A program made the position numbers and the translations under genes. 64,000 nucleotides of DNA from Salinibacterium sp. ZJ450. GTDB lineage: Bacteria > Actinomycetota > Actinomycetes > Actinomycetales > Microbacteriaceae. Where the stretch lies: NCBI RefSeq assembly GCF_011751885.2, contig NZ_CP061771.1, positions 1,550,001-1,614,000 on the forward strand, read 5' to 3'. Below are positions 19,460-28,746 of this stretch, one piece after another (the first letter of the stretch is position 1; every line of letters starts with the position of its first letter). Below the pieces are notes generated by a model. That model saw only the letters and a list, made by a program, of their open reading frames with translations. It was not told where the DNA came from and did no database searches.

Positions 19460-21907
19460 TCAGGACACGCTGCTGTATGCGACGATTCCTCTGCGAACCG
19501 CGTCGAGGGCTTGGCGCGCCGTGCGGCCGACCGGGCCATCGGCGACCACCGAGAGCTGGTCGAGCAGGTCGATGGTCTGCTTGCTCCAGCGCACGAAGTC
19601 GCCCGCGGCCATGTCGGACAGCGACAGCACCGATTCCAGGGTGGCGCCCTGCGCCCAGCGGTACATCGCCAGGCAGAGGCCGGTGCCGAGCGGTTCCGAG
19701 CCGGGGAGCTTGTTCTCCACCTCGATGTCGTCGAGCTTCGACCAGAGCTCCTCGGTTCGGCTGAGGGCCTCCCGGAACGGCCCGCGTGGCAGCATCCGGT
19801 CGCTGTCCATGCCTTCTTCCCTGCGCGGTTCGTAGACGATCGCGGTCGCCATCGCGGCCAGGGCGGCCGGGTCAAGCGCCGACCAGGCACCACGGCGCAG
19901 GCTCTCGGCGACCAGCAGGTCGCGCTCCCCGTAGATGCGGCGCAGGGTGCGGCCGTGCACGCTGAGTGTGAGGTCGCCGTCGCCGACCGCGGTGAGGTAG
20001 CCGGTGAGCTCGAGCACGTCGGTGACCCGGTCGAACACGGTGGAGACGGCCCCGGTGCGGCCGCGGATCTGCGAGCTGAAGTCGTCGCGCTGCTTCTTCA
20101 GCCGCCACCAGCGCTCCGCCCAGCGGGCGTGTGCCTCGCGTTCGGCGCAGCTGTGGCAGGGATGCTGCCGCATGCGCTTGCGCAGCGCGGTGAGTTGCCG
20201 CTGCCGCCGGTCGCGTTCCACCCGGCTGGCCGTCTCGGCGCGGGACTGCCCCTTGCGTTCCAGATCGGTCAGTTCGCGCCGGATGCCGGAGTACTCGGCG
20301 AAGTCGCCGAGGTGGCAGGTCATCGACTCTTCGTACCCGGCGAGCGACTTCTCCAGCTCGCGCACCTTGCGGGCAAGGTCCACCACCGAGCGGTCGGCCT
20401 GGAACTGCGCGAACGAGCTCTCCAGGATCTCCCGGGTGCGGTCGCGCCCGAACTGGGCGATCAGGTTCACAGCCATGTTGTAGGTCGGCCGGAAGCTGGA
20501 GTTGAGCGGGTAGCTGCGCCGGGAGGCCAGCGACGCGACCGCCTGCGGGTCCAGGCCGGTGACCCACTGGATCACCGAGTGGCCCTCGACGTCGATGCCG
20601 CGGCGGCCGGCACGTCCGGTGAGCTGGGTGTACTCCCCCGCCGTGATCGGCACCCTGGCCTCGCCGTTGAATTTCTCCAGTTTCTCCAGCACCACCGTGC
20701 GGGCCGGCATGTTGATGCCGAGCGCCAGTGTCTCGGTGGCGAACACGGCCTTCACCAGCTTTTTCTGGAACAGTTCCTCGACGACTTCCTTGAACGCCGG
20801 CAGCAGCCCGGCGTGGTGCGCCGCCACGCCCCGTTCCAGGCCGTCCAGCCACTCCCAGTAGCCGAGCACGGCGAGGTCCTCATCGAGCAGGGTGCGGCAG
20901 CGTTCCTCGGCGATTGCGCGGATCTGCTCACGCTCGTGCCGTTCGGTGAGGCTGATGCCGGCGCGCAGCACCTGACGCACCGCCGCGTCGCAGCCGGCGC
21001 GGCTGAAGATGAAGAAGATGGCGGGCAGCAGGTTCTTCGAGGCCAGCAACGCCACGACATCCGGCCGGTCCATCCGCGCCGCGGCGCGGTCGTTGTTCCA
21101 GCTGCCGCGGCGGTCACGGGCAGACGGATGCCGCCGGCCGCTCCGATCGGAGCCACCCGCGCCCCCGCGCGCCAGCTGCACCAGCTCCGGGTTCACCCGG
21201 TTGGCGGCGGCGTTGCCCGGCGTGGAGTCGAACAGGTCGAGCATCTTGGTGCGCACCAGCACGTGCTGGTCAAGCGGCACCGGGCGCTCCTCTGACACGA
21301 TCACGTCGGTGTCGCCGCGCACCGCCTGCAGCCAGTCGCCGAACTCCTCCGCATTCGACACGGTGGCGCTCAGCGACACCATGCGAACCTCCTGCGGAAG
21401 GTGGATGATGACCTCTTCCCAGACCGGGCCGCGGAACCGGTCGGCAAGGTAGTGCACCTCGTCCATGATCACGAACTGCAGGTTCACCAGCAGGTCGCTG
21501 TCGGCATAGAGCATGTTGCGCAGCACCTCGGTGGTCATCACCACGATGCGGGCGCCGCTGTTGATGTTGGTGTCGCCGGTGAGCAGGCCGACCTGGCTGG
21601 CGCCGTACTCTGCGACGAGTTCGTTGAACTTCTGGTTGCTGAGCGCCTTCATCGGCGTCGTGTAGAACACCTTCGCGGCCGGTTGAAACATCGCCAGGAA
21701 CACCGCGAACTCGGCCACGATGGTCTTGCCCGCGCCGGTCGGGGCGGCCACCAGCACGCTGCGGCCCTCCTCCAGCGTGCCGCACGCAGCCAGCTGGAAC
21801 GGGTCCAGGTCGAACTTCTGCTGCGCCCGGAACGCCTCGAGTCGCGGGGCGGACCGGGTCGTGCGGGATGCCGCATACCGTTCCGCCGGCGACAGCTCGG
21901 TGGTCAT
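19460..21907 (-). CDS. SKI2/HelY-like DEAD/DExH RNA helicase
   Basis: An 815-aa superfamily 2 helicase of the Mtr4/Ski2-like type found beside tatC in actinobacteria. Motif I APTGAGKT is at 55-62 and DEVH at 149-152. SATVSN, NMPARTVV and the QLTGRAGRRG motif VI region follow, with a C-terminal DSHCT-like domain. Between motifs III and IV there is an Arg/Gly/Ser-rich insertion (around residues 240-270). A CxxC-like pair occurs in HPCHSCAEREAH. It probably acts in RNA turnover. ATGA overlap with tatC; 2 bp to lnt. Confidence 0.93.
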   Translation of the reverse strand: MTTELSPAERYAASRTTRSAPRLEAFRAQQKFDLDPFQLAACGTLEEGRSVLVAAPTGAGKTIVAEFAVFLAMFQPAAKVFYTTPMKALSNQKFNELVAEYGASQVGLLTGDTNINSGARIVVMTTEVLRNMLYADSDLLVNLQFVIMDEVHYLADRFRGPVWEEVIIHLPQEVRMVSLSATVSNAEEFGDWLQAVRGDTDVIVSEERPVPLDQHVLVRTKMLDLFDSTPGNAAANRVNPELVQLARGGAGGSDRSGRRHPSARDRRGSWNNDRAAARMDRPDVVALLASKNLLPAIFFIFSRAGCDAAVRQVLRAGISLTERHEREQIRAIAEERCRTLLDEDLAVLGYWEWLDGLERGVAAHHAGLLPAFKEVVEELFQKKLVKAVFATETLALGINMPARTVVLEKLEKFNGEARVPITAGEYTQLTGRAGRRGIDVEGHSVIQWVTGLDPQAVASLASRRSYPLNSSFRPTYNMAVNLIAQFGRDRTREILESSFAQFQADRSVVDLARKVRELEKSLAGYEESMTCHLGDFAEYSGIRRELTDLERKGQSRAETASRVERDRRQRQLTALRKRMRQHPCHSCAEREAHARWAERWWRLKKQRDDFSSQIRGRTGAVSTVFDRVTDVLELTGYLTAVGDGDLTLSVHGRTLRRIYGERDLLVAESLRRGAWSALDPAALAAMATAIVYEPRREEGMDSDRMLPRGPFREALSRTEELWSKLDDIEVENKLPGSEPLGTGLCLAMYRWAQGATLESVLSLSDMAAGDFVRWSKQTIDLLDQLSVVADGPVGRTARQALDAVRRGIVAYSSVS

Positions 21908-22746
21908 GCGCCCGCCAACTCCGCGTCGAACGCGGCGCTGCGCCGGCTTGCCCGCCGATCATGCACCCAGGCGATGGCCCAGGCGGTGAAGTACAGCAGG
22001 ATCATCGGCACCATCAGCATGAACATGCTGACGATGTCGGCCGCGGGGGTGGCGAGCGCGGTGAACACCGCGATCAGCAGGATCGCCACACGCCAGCCCT
22101 TGAGAATGGCGATCGCCGACATGACACCGGCGAAGTTCAGCAGCACCAGGAACACCGGCAGCACGAACGCGACGCCGATGGCCAGGATCAGCTTGAGCGT
22201 GAAGTCGAGATAGGTCTTCGCCTGCAGGAAGGTGGTGTCCTCGATCGGCGCGAAGCTGGTCATCAGGCGCACCATGTTGGGCAGGATGAACCAGCCCACG
22301 GCGCAACCGGCGAGGAACAGCGGCACCGCCGACGCCAGGAAGCCCACCGTGTAGCGCTTCTCGGTGCGCTGCATCGCCGGCGCGAAGTACGCCCAGATCT
22401 GGTACAGCCAGACCGGGCTGGACAGGATGACGCCGACGCCGATGGCGATGCCCATCGTGATGTCGAACGACTCGGTGATGTAGCTGTAGTTGATCTCGGT
22501 GCTGCGGCCCTGTTCCTCGGCGATCTGCAGCACGGGTGCGCGCAGTTGCGCCCACACCCAGCCGGCAATGAAGAAGTCGCCGAGTTTGGTGAAGGGCAGG
22601 ATGTCGCCCACCCTGATGAAGGCGATCACCGTTCCCACGACGATGGAGATGCCGGCAATGAAGAGCCGCTTCCTCAGTTCGAGGAGGTGCTCTTTGAGCG
22701 ACATCCGACCCTCGCGGTTCGCGCCTCGCTTCGTCCGCGCGACCAC
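21904..22746 (-). CDS. tatC: Twin-arginine translocase subunit TatC
   Basis: A 280-aa inner-membrane receptor of the Tat pathway, which exports folded proteins. The N-terminal MSLKEHLLELRKRLF binds the twin-arginine signal. Six helices follow, and the conserved SPVWLYQIWAYFAPAM and periplasmic-loop residues are present. The GTG at 22746 adds 14 basic residues before the core methionine at 22704; either could be the start. It is 5 bp downstream of tatA and overlaps the helicase by 4 bp. Confidence 0.96.
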   Translation of the reverse strand: MVARTKRGANREGRMSLKEHLLELRKRLFIAGISIVVGTVIAFIRVGDILPFTKLGDFFIAGWVWAQLRAPVLQIAEEQGRSTEINYSYITESFDITMGIAIGVGVILSSPVWLYQIWAYFAPAMQRTEKRYTVGFLASAVPLFLAGCAVGWFILPNMVRLMTSFAPIEDTTFLQAKTYLDFTLKLILAIGVAFVLPVFLVLLNFAGVMSAIAILKGWRVAILLIAVFTALATPAADIVSMFMLMVPMILLYFTAWAIAWVHDRRASRRSAAFDAELAGA

Positions 22747-22751
22747 CGGAG

Positions 22752-22964
22752 TTATGGCTTCGGCGTCGTCTCGGTCGACGCTGCCGGTGGCTCGTCTGCC
22801 TCGGCGGTCTTGTCGGCCGTCTTGTCGGACTTCGCCTCAGACTTAAGGATCTTGAAGGACTGGCCGAGGCTCTTCGCCAAGCCAGGAAGCTTCGGTGCGC
22901 CGAACAACAACAGGATGATGACTAGGAGAATGATCCATTCCCAGCCCTGGAGACCAGAGAGCAT
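22752..22964 (-). CDS. tatA: Twin-arginine translocase subunit TatA
   Basis: A 70-aa Tat pore-forming subunit. It has a short N-terminal helix (WEWIILLVIILLLFGAPKLP), an amphipathic helix (GLAKSLGQSFKILKSE) and an acidic/proline tail. GAAGGAA precedes the ATG. It lies between pafC and tatC, the standard actinobacterial arrangement. Confidence 0.95.
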   Translation of the reverse strand: MLSGLQGWEWIILLVIILLLFGAPKLPGLAKSLGQSFKILKSEAKSDKTADKTAEADEPPAASTETTPKP

Positions 22965-23000
22965 AAGGGGTTTCCTTCGTTGAATGCAGCTGCAGAGATT

Positions 23001-23984
23001 TCAGTCTAACTCGCCATACCTGTCGGCGCCCGCAAGCGCCCAGTCCCTGACCATGCGTCGCGCCTCGGGCGGCCCGACCACCGTTGCCACGTCGGGCAGG
23101 CTGGCGATCAGCCGCTTCAGGCTGTGGAAGTGCGCCACTCGAATGGTGACCCGCAGCATGCCGTCGACCGGCACCGGCTGAGTGCCCTCCTGCAGGTATT
23201 CGCCGAGCAGGGCGAGGGCGGATGGCGCGACGTCGACGGTGACGGTGAGGTCGTCGCTCGATCCCGCGAAGAGGGTGTCCGGCAGGGTGACGTCGGCTCC
23301 CCTGCGGCTGATCGGGGTGGTGGTGAGCTCTGGCCGCGACATCCGGTCGAGACGGAAGGTGCGGATCGCCTCGCGCAGGTGGTCCCAGCCGCGCAGGTAC
23401 CAGTCGGCGTCGACCGTGTCGACGCGCAGCGGATCGACGTTGCGGCGTTCGAAGTCGCCGCGGGAGCTGAGGTAGTCGAAGCTCAACTGCACGCCGCTGT
23501 CCACCGCCTGCCGGATCAGCGCCAGGGTCTCGTCAGTGTCGGAGCCTTCCACCGCGACAGCGCTCGGCAGGCCCGAGGCGCCGCGCGACAGCTTGTCGGT
23601 GAGCGAGGCGATCGCCGCCCGGTCCGCGTTCTCGGGCAGCGCGGACAGGTACTGCAGGCCGGCGATCAGGGCCGCCGCCTCGCGCGCGGAGAAGCGCGGT
23701 GACTCGTCGATGGCGACCATGTTGGTCAGCACGATCTCGTCGTGCTGCTCGAAGTCGTCCCAGGCGATGTCGAACAGGTCTTCCGGCTGGTACTGGTGGG
23801 TGGCGCCGGGGATGCCGCTGACCACGATGAGGCTCACCGCATCCCTGATCTGCTGGTCGGTGACGCCGAAGTGTTCGGCGGCCTCGTGCACGGTGACCCG
23901 GTCGTGGTCCATCAGGTACGGCACCAGCGACAGCAGGAACGCCAGCTTGTCCTGCGCCTGGAATGGCGGTTTGCGCTCAGCCAT
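23001..23984 (-). CDS. pafC: WYL-domain regulator PafC
   Basis: A 327-aa transcription factor that works with PafB as the PafBC activator of the LexA-independent DNA-damage response in mycobacteria. An N-terminal winged HTH (VHEAAEHFGVTDQQIRDAVSLI, ~30-55) is followed by a WYL domain (~150-230, DWYLRGWDHLREAIRTFRLDRM) and a WCX extension. The start overlaps the pafB end by 8 bp. Confidence 0.93.
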   Translation of the reverse strand: MAERKPPFQAQDKLAFLLSLVPYLMDHDRVTVHEAAEHFGVTDQQIRDAVSLIVVSGIPGATHQYQPEDLFDIAWDDFEQHDEIVLTNMVAIDESPRFSAREAAALIAGLQYLSALPENADRAAIASLTDKLSRGASGLPSAVAVEGSDTDETLALIRQAVDSGVQLSFDYLSSRGDFERRNVDPLRVDTVDADWYLRGWDHLREAIRTFRLDRMSRPELTTTPISRRGADVTLPDTLFAGSSDDLTVTVDVAPSALALLGEYLQEGTQPVPVDGMLRVTIRVAHFHSLKRLIASLPDVATVVGPPEARRMVRDWALAGADRYGELD

Positions 23985-24966
23985 GGTTCACCGCCGTGAG
24001 GATCAGGCGGTTGCGCACCGCGTCGCGAAGTTCCGGCGGGGAGAGCACGAGCACTTCCGGGCCGTAGCCGGCCAGTTCGTCGGCGAAGATGTTCAGGTCG
24101 GTGAAGTGCAGGCGTAGCGCCCCGCTGTCGGTGGGTTCGGCGCCGCGTCGTTTCTGCAGCCGGGTGGCGGCATCCGTACCCGGGGTGATCTCCAGCGCTG
24201 CGACGTTTTTCTGCCACACCTCATCGAGGCCTGCCAGCGCCAGCGCTGACGGGTCGCCGGGGCGCGCGGCGAAGGTCTTCGAGCTGGCGACCACCTTGCT
24301 CACGATGCGGCGCAGCAGGAAGGTGCGGGTGTTGCCGGTGTCGGCCTCCTCGGCGTAGAGGTGCCAGCGCCCCTGGTGCTGCACGAGCGCGAGCGGCAGA
24401 ACGCTGCGGGTGCGCGCCTCGGCCTCTCCCGGCTTCAGGTAGTCGAACTTCACGACGACGCGCTTCTCCGACGCGGTGTTCAGTGGTTCGAATGCCGCGT
24501 CGCGCACTCGCACCCGCGGGGCGTAGCCGAGCACCGGGTCGGTGGTGTTCACGCCGAGTCCGCGGAGCTTGATCAGCGCCCGCCGGGACTCGCCGGACAG
24601 GGAGCCCTCCCGCCAGACCATGGCGGCGAGGTTCAACAGCGCGGTCTCCTCTGCCGAGAAGGTGATGTCCTCGGGAAGTTCGTAGCTGCCGCGCGGGATG
24701 CGGTAGCGCATCGCCTGGTTGTTTCCGGGGTCGTCCGGCGCCTCGATCGTCTCGAGCGGCACCCCGAGTTCCCGGATGTCGTCTTTGTCGCGCTCGAACT
24801 GGCGCTCCAGGTTGGCGTTATCGCCGGCGGCGCGGTACTTCTGCCGGTAGCCCTGCACGGTCGACAGGATCTCGTTCTTGGTGAGCCCGCTGTCGCTCGC
24901 GAGCAGGGCGAGAACGAGCGAGAACAGTCGTTCCTCAACGGGTACCCGAGCCTGGCTTGCGGTCAC
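23977..24966 (-). CDS. pafB: WYL-domain regulator PafB
   Basis: A 329-aa partner of PafC. It has an N-terminal winged HTH (LFSLVLALLASDSGLTKNEILSTVQGYRQKY region), a WYL domain (GRWHLYAEEADTGNTRTFLLRRI) and a C-terminal WCX part. Two starts are close: the GTG at 24966, with AGAGGA 7-8 nt upstream, and an ATG at 24975 whose would-be RBS abuts it. The GTG is preferred. It heads the pafB-pafC-tatA-tatC-helicase-lnt series. Confidence 0.92.
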   Translation of the reverse strand: MTASQARVPVEERLFSLVLALLASDSGLTKNEILSTVQGYRQKYRAAGDNANLERQFERDKDDIRELGVPLETIEAPDDPGNNQAMRYRIPRGSYELPEDITFSAEETALLNLAAMVWREGSLSGESRRALIKLRGLGVNTTDPVLGYAPRVRVRDAAFEPLNTASEKRVVVKFDYLKPGEAEARTRSVLPLALVQHQGRWHLYAEEADTGNTRTFLLRRIVSKVVASSKTFAARPGDPSALALAGLDEVWQKNVAALEITPGTDAATRLQKRRGAEPTDSGALRLHFTDLNIFADELAGYGPEVLVLSPPELRDAVRNRLILTAVNHG

Positions 24967-25034
24967 GACGTGCATCCTCTGAACGAGACATCCGGTCGGC
25001 ACCACTGCCGGCCGTGTCGATGGGGTGGTTCGTG

Positions 25035-25994
25035 CTATTCGATTCCGAGAACGTCGAAGACGATCACCATGGTGGAGCCCGGCGGAATCGTGGCCGGCGC
25101 GGCGCCCTGGGGGAAGCCGAACTCCGGCGGGATAACGGCGATCACCTGGGAGCCCACGGTCTGGCCGATCAGCGCGTCGGACCAGCCCTGCGGCAGCCCG
25201 GCCTGCGGTTCCTGCTCGATCGGCGCGGCGACGACGGTCACCGGGGCCTTGGTCGGCCAGGTCGACTGGAACACCTGCTTGGTCTCCCAGATGACGCCGG
25301 TGTAGTGCAGGATGACGCGGTCGCCGTCTTGTACCTTCGGCCCGGTGCCCTTCTTGAGCGTGGCAACCTCGAGGTCGGTCGGCGGTTCGTTCGACGGGAT
25401 GGTGAGCCCGGGAACTCCCTCTGGCGAGGTGACCACGGCGGGAATGCCGGGCTGGGCCAGCTGGTCGGCGCCGTTGGCGCGGCCGAGGTAGGCGTCCTGC
25501 ACGTCGATGACTGCCACCAGGGTGTCTTCGTTCTCGAGGCCCAACCGCGGGTCGAGGGTGTCGGCGCCGTAGACGTCGGCGACGGTGGTGGCCGTCACGA
25601 CCCGGGACCCGACTGAGGCGCACTCCACCACGGAGCCGAAGACGTCGGCGGGGTCGCCGACGGTGCGGCGGATTCCCTCGGCTTCGTCGTAGCTGGACGC
25701 GGTGAGCTGGGTGCCGGTCTCGCCGAGGAACAGGCTCAGCTGCAGGTCGACGATCTGCCCGTGCTGCACCGTCTCGCCGTCGCCCGCCACGTCCTCGGTG
25801 ACCTCGGTGCCGTCGGTGACGAGCGGCGTCGGGAACGAGACGCGAGGCTCGCTGCCCACCGACCCGCTGACGTCTACGAGCTCCGACGCGGTGCCAGACG
25901 GGAACGGCGAACCGCAGTCAGCGGCCGCGGTCGTGCAGGCCGTCATGGTCGTCAGCAGGGCGGCGGCGACGACGAGCGCGGGAGTCTTGCGCAC
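25035..25994 (-). CDS. FKBP-type peptidyl-prolyl isomerase lipoprotein
   Basis: A 319-aa exported cis-trans prolyl isomerase. The signal peptide ends at a lipobox-like MTAC (Cys20), so it is probably a lipoprotein. The C-terminal FKBP domain (~205-317) shows DGDRVILHYTGVIWE, GWSDALIGQTVGSQV and IPPEFGFPQG. A central region (~70-185) resembles a second, degenerate FKBP-like domain (VQHGQIVDLQLSLFLGETG). It lies just upstream of pafB, a position often seen for this gene in Microbacteriaceae. Confidence 0.9.
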   Translation of the reverse strand: MRKTPALVVAAALLTTMTACTTAAADCGSPFPSGTASELVDVSGSVGSEPRVSFPTPLVTDGTEVTEDVAGDGETVQHGQIVDLQLSLFLGETGTQLTASSYDEAEGIRRTVGDPADVFGSVVECASVGSRVVTATTVADVYGADTLDPRLGLENEDTLVAVIDVQDAYLGRANGADQLAQPGIPAVVTSPEGVPGLTIPSNEPPTDLEVATLKKGTGPKVQDGDRVILHYTGVIWETKQVFQSTWPTKAPVTVVAAPIEQEPQAGLPQGWSDALIGQTVGSQVIAVIPPEFGFPQGAAPATIPPGSTMVIVFDVLGIE

Positions 25995-26036
25995 GAATCC
26001 TTCTTTCGATAGAACGCAGGGGCGGGCAGGACAACT

Positions 26037-27047
26037 CTACTTGTTGTCACTATTCTCTTCGGCGCGCGCCGCGGCGGCACTGGCCGCCGTGGATTGCGCC
26101 TCTCTGGCCACCTTGCGCAGCTTCTTTGCGCTGGCACTGCGTTCGCCGAGCGCTCCGGGAGTCCAGGCCTCGACGTCCTCTTCGCTGTAATCGGACTTTG
26201 ACGGGCGGCGCTTCAGCTCGGGCAGTACCGCGCCTGGCGCGAGCCGACGGGCGGTGACCAGGAAGCCGGTGTGGCCGACCATCCGGTGATCGGGGCGCAC
26301 CGCGAGTCCTTCCACGTGCCAGCCGCGCACCAGGGTCTCGAACGGGTCGGGGTTGGTGAACAGCTCGGTGCCGCGGATCGCCTCCGCAACCCGGGACAGC
26401 TGGGTGACGGTCGCCACGTAGCAGACCACGAGTCCGCCCGGCGCGAGCGCATCGGCGACGGCGGGCAGACACTCCCACGGGGCGAGCATGTCGAGCACGA
26501 CGCGGTCGACGGTGCCCGGTTCGACCTCGGCAGGCAGCGCCTCGGCGAGGTCGCCCACGGTGACGCTCCAGTTGGCCGGGTCGGAGCCGAGGAAGCTCGC
26601 CACGTTGCCGCGGGCGACGTCGGCGAACTCCTCCCGGCGTTCGAAGGAGTGCAGCCGACCCTGCGGCCCGATGGCGCGCAGCAGCCAGAGCGAGAGCGCC
26701 CCGGAGCCGACGCCGGCCTCGACCACGGTGGCGCCGGGGAACATGTCGGCGAACGCCACGATCTGAGCGGCATCCTTCGGGTAGATGATGGCGGCGCCGC
26801 GCGGCATGGACATGACGAAGTCGTTCAGCAGCGGCCGCAACGCCAGATACTGGTCGCCGTTGGTGGCCTCGATGACCGAGCCGTCCGGGGCGCCGATCAG
26901 GCGATCGTGCGACACCATGCCGCGGTGGGTGTGGAACACCTTCCCGGTCTCGAGGGTGATGGTGTTGAGCTTGCCCTTGGGGCCGGTGAGCTGAACGCGG
27001 TCACCCTCGCGAAATGGGCCGTTTTGGCGGCGAAGGGCGTCGGTCAT
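26037..27047 (-). CDS. trmI: tRNA (adenine-58-N1)-methyltransferase
   Basis: A 336-aa SAM-dependent enzyme that makes m1A58 in the T loop of tRNAs. An N-terminal barrel (REGDRVQLTGPKGKLNTITLE) precedes the Rossmann methyltransferase domain with VVEAGVGSGALSLWLL near 103-118 and DRVVLDMLAPW. A charged C-terminal tail (~290-336) extends beyond the family core. AAAGAGAG precedes the ATG at 27047, which overlaps the HAD-gene stop by 4 bp. TrmI genes often adjoin the proteasome locus in this phylum; here the paf genes are close by. Confidence 0.94.
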   Translation of the reverse strand: MTDALRRQNGPFREGDRVQLTGPKGKLNTITLETGKVFHTHRGMVSHDRLIGAPDGSVIEATNGDQYLALRPLLNDFVMSMPRGAAIIYPKDAAQIVAFADMFPGATVVEAGVGSGALSLWLLRAIGPQGRLHSFERREEFADVARGNVASFLGSDPANWSVTVGDLAEALPAEVEPGTVDRVVLDMLAPWECLPAVADALAPGGLVVCYVATVTQLSRVAEAIRGTELFTNPDPFETLVRGWHVEGLAVRPDHRMVGHTGFLVTARRLAPGAVLPELKRRPSKSDYSEEDVEAWTPGALGERSASAKKLRKVAREAQSTAASAAAARAEENSDNK

Positions 27048-27721
27048 ACTGCTCTCTTTGATTGGGCGGCGAAGTGCACGGCGGCGAGGTCGCCGATCGT
27101 GCGCTCGTGCAGGGTGGGCCACAGGGTGTAGCCCGGGCCCTCGAGGATGGTGGTGTGCGCGGGCACGCCGATCGCGGTGGTGCCGGCGGCAACCGCGGAG
27201 GCGAGGCCGGGCTCGGAGTCTTCAATCGCGACGCAGTCCTGGGCATTCACGCCGAGCAGTCGCGCGCCGAGCAGATACGGCTCGGGATGCGGTTTGCTAT
27301 GGGTGACGGTGTCCCCCGCCACGACCGCGTCGAACGCGGTGAAGTCGATGGCGTTCGCCACGTGGTCGGCCATCCGCTTGATCGACATGGTGACGAGCGC
27401 GGTCTTGACGCTGGCCTGCCTGAGCTCGAACAGCAGTTCCTTAGCTCCGGGTCGCCAGGGCACCTCGATGTCGATCAGGGCGAGCACCCGGCTGGTGAGG
27501 GTCTGGATGATCTCGTCTTCGCTCAGCGTGACGCCCCGGTTCTGCAGCACCCGGGCCGAGTGCCAGAGTCCCTGGCCGACCAGTCCGAGCGCGTCGCTCT
27601 GGCGCCAGGTGCCGCCGAATTCTTCGACAAGGCGGGTCTCCGAGGCGATCCAGTACGGCTCGGTATCGACGATGGTGCCATCCATATCCCAGAGGACGGC
27701 GGCTGGCTGGAGTGTAGTCAC
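27044..27721 (-). CDS. HAD-family phosphatase
   Basis: A 225-aa haloacid-dehalogenase-superfamily hydrolase of the beta-phosphoglucomutase/CbbY-like subgroup. The nucleophile motif DMDGTIVDTEPYW is at 12-24, followed by a helical cap, motif II TALVTMS, the motif III Lys in SKPHPEPYL and the acidic EDSEPGLASA. The substrate is probably a small phosphate ester. The GTG start at 27721 lies 71 bp from the divergent PAC2 gene. Translationally coupled to trmI by ATGA overlap. Confidence 0.92.
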   Translation of the reverse strand: MTTLQPAAVLWDMDGTIVDTEPYWIASETRLVEEFGGTWRQSDALGLVGQGLWHSARVLQNRGVTLSEDEIIQTLTSRVLALIDIEVPWRPGAKELLFELRQASVKTALVTMSIKRMADHVANAIDFTAFDAVVAGDTVTHSKPHPEPYLLGARLLGVNAQDCVAIEDSEPGLASAVAAGTTAIGVPAHTTILEGPGYTLWPTLHERTIGDLAAVHFAAQSKRAV

Positions 27722-27792
27722 AACCCACGAGTCTAAACGGAAGGGTTCTATCCTTGACTGAGAGGCGGAGCCAGACGGCTCGGCCAGCGAGG

Positions 27793-28698
27793 ATGAGAGT
27801 GCCAGACACCACAGGATTCACGAGCGGACGCGTACTCGTCGTGGCCTTCGAAGGCTGGAATGACGCGGGAGATGCCGCGAGCGGCGCCATCCGCACGCTG
27901 CAGGACCAGCTGGAGGTGTACCCGATCGCGGAAATCGAGCCGGAAGACTACTTCGATTACCAGTTCAATCGCCCCACGATCGAGGCCGACGAGAACGGCG
28001 ACCGCTCGGTCGTCTGGCCCGGGGTCACCATGTACGGCCCGGTGGAGCCGAAGCGCTCCTCGCTCTACCTGCTGGTCGGCACCGAGCCGTCCCGCGGCTG
28101 GAAGACGTTCACCAGCGAGATCATGGAAGCGGTGATCGACAACGGGATCAGCGGAATCGTGATGCTCGGTGCGATGCTCGCCGACGTCCCACACACCCGG
28201 CCGATCACGATCTTCGCCTCGAGCGAGAACGCCCAGTTGCGCAAGGACTTCGCGCTGGAGCGCAGCACCTATGAGGGGCCCATCGGCATTCTCACCGTGC
28301 TGGCGGATGCCGCGGAGAAGGCGGGCATCCCGACCATGACGATCTGGGCGTCGGTACCGCACTACGTGCATAACGCGCCATCGCCGAAGGCCACCCTGGC
28401 GCTGATCGACAAGCTCGAGGAGATCGTCGACGTGATGGTGCCCCGCACCGACCTGGTTCAGGAATCCGCGGTCTGGGAGAGCGGGATCGACGCGCTCGCC
28501 GGCGACGACGAAGACATGTCGGCCTACATCCACCAGTTGGAGGTGGCTCGGGATGCCGTGGACTCGCCGGAAGCGAGCGGCGACGCCATCGCGGAGGAGT
28601 TCGAGAAGTACCTGAGGCGCCGCGACGGCAAGGACGGCCGCGACGGTCGCGGCATGTCGGGCCCGGGCGACGAGCCGTGGCGGCCGACCGGAGGCTAG
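27793..28698 (+). CDS. PAC2-family protein
   Basis: A ~301-aa protein of the PAC2 (proteasome assembly chaperone 2) superfamily, common in actinobacteria though its bacterial function is not settled. Typical blocks are RVLVVAFEGWNDAGDAASGA, FTSEIMEA, GAMLADVPHTRP and YEGPIGILTVL. The C-terminus is charged and low-complexity (RRRDGKDGRDGRG). The ATG at 27793 is used; a GTG at 27799 has a better-spaced GAGG and may be the true start. Confidence 0.9.
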   Translation: MRVPDTTGFTSGRVLVVAFEGWNDAGDAASGAIRTLQDQLEVYPIAEIEPEDYFDYQFNRPTIEADENGDRSVVWPGVTMYGPVEPKRSSLYLLVGTEPSRGWKTFTSEIMEAVIDNGISGIVMLGAMLADVPHTRPITIFASSENAQLRKDFALERSTYEGPIGILTVLADAAEKAGIPTMTIWASVPHYVHNAPSPKATLALIDKLEEIVDVMVPRTDLVQESAVWESGIDALAGDDEDMSAYIHQLEVARDAVDSPEASGDAIAEEFEKYLRRRDGKDGRDGRGMSGPGDEPWRPTGG

Positions 28699-28704
28699 CG
28701 CGAC

Positions 28705-28746
28705 GCTGTTAGCGGAGTGCTGCTAGCGCAGCGCTGTTAGCGCAGC
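28705..28746. repeat. Triple 14-bp tandem repeat spanning the mshC stop codon
   Basis: Three adjacent 14-bp units (28705-28718, 28719-28732, 28733-28746) read GCTGYTAGCGSAGY. The third unit contains the mshC stop codon, and the other two carry the same stop-plus-context just beyond it. This looks like slippage or duplication of the gene terminus. Confidence 0.85.
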
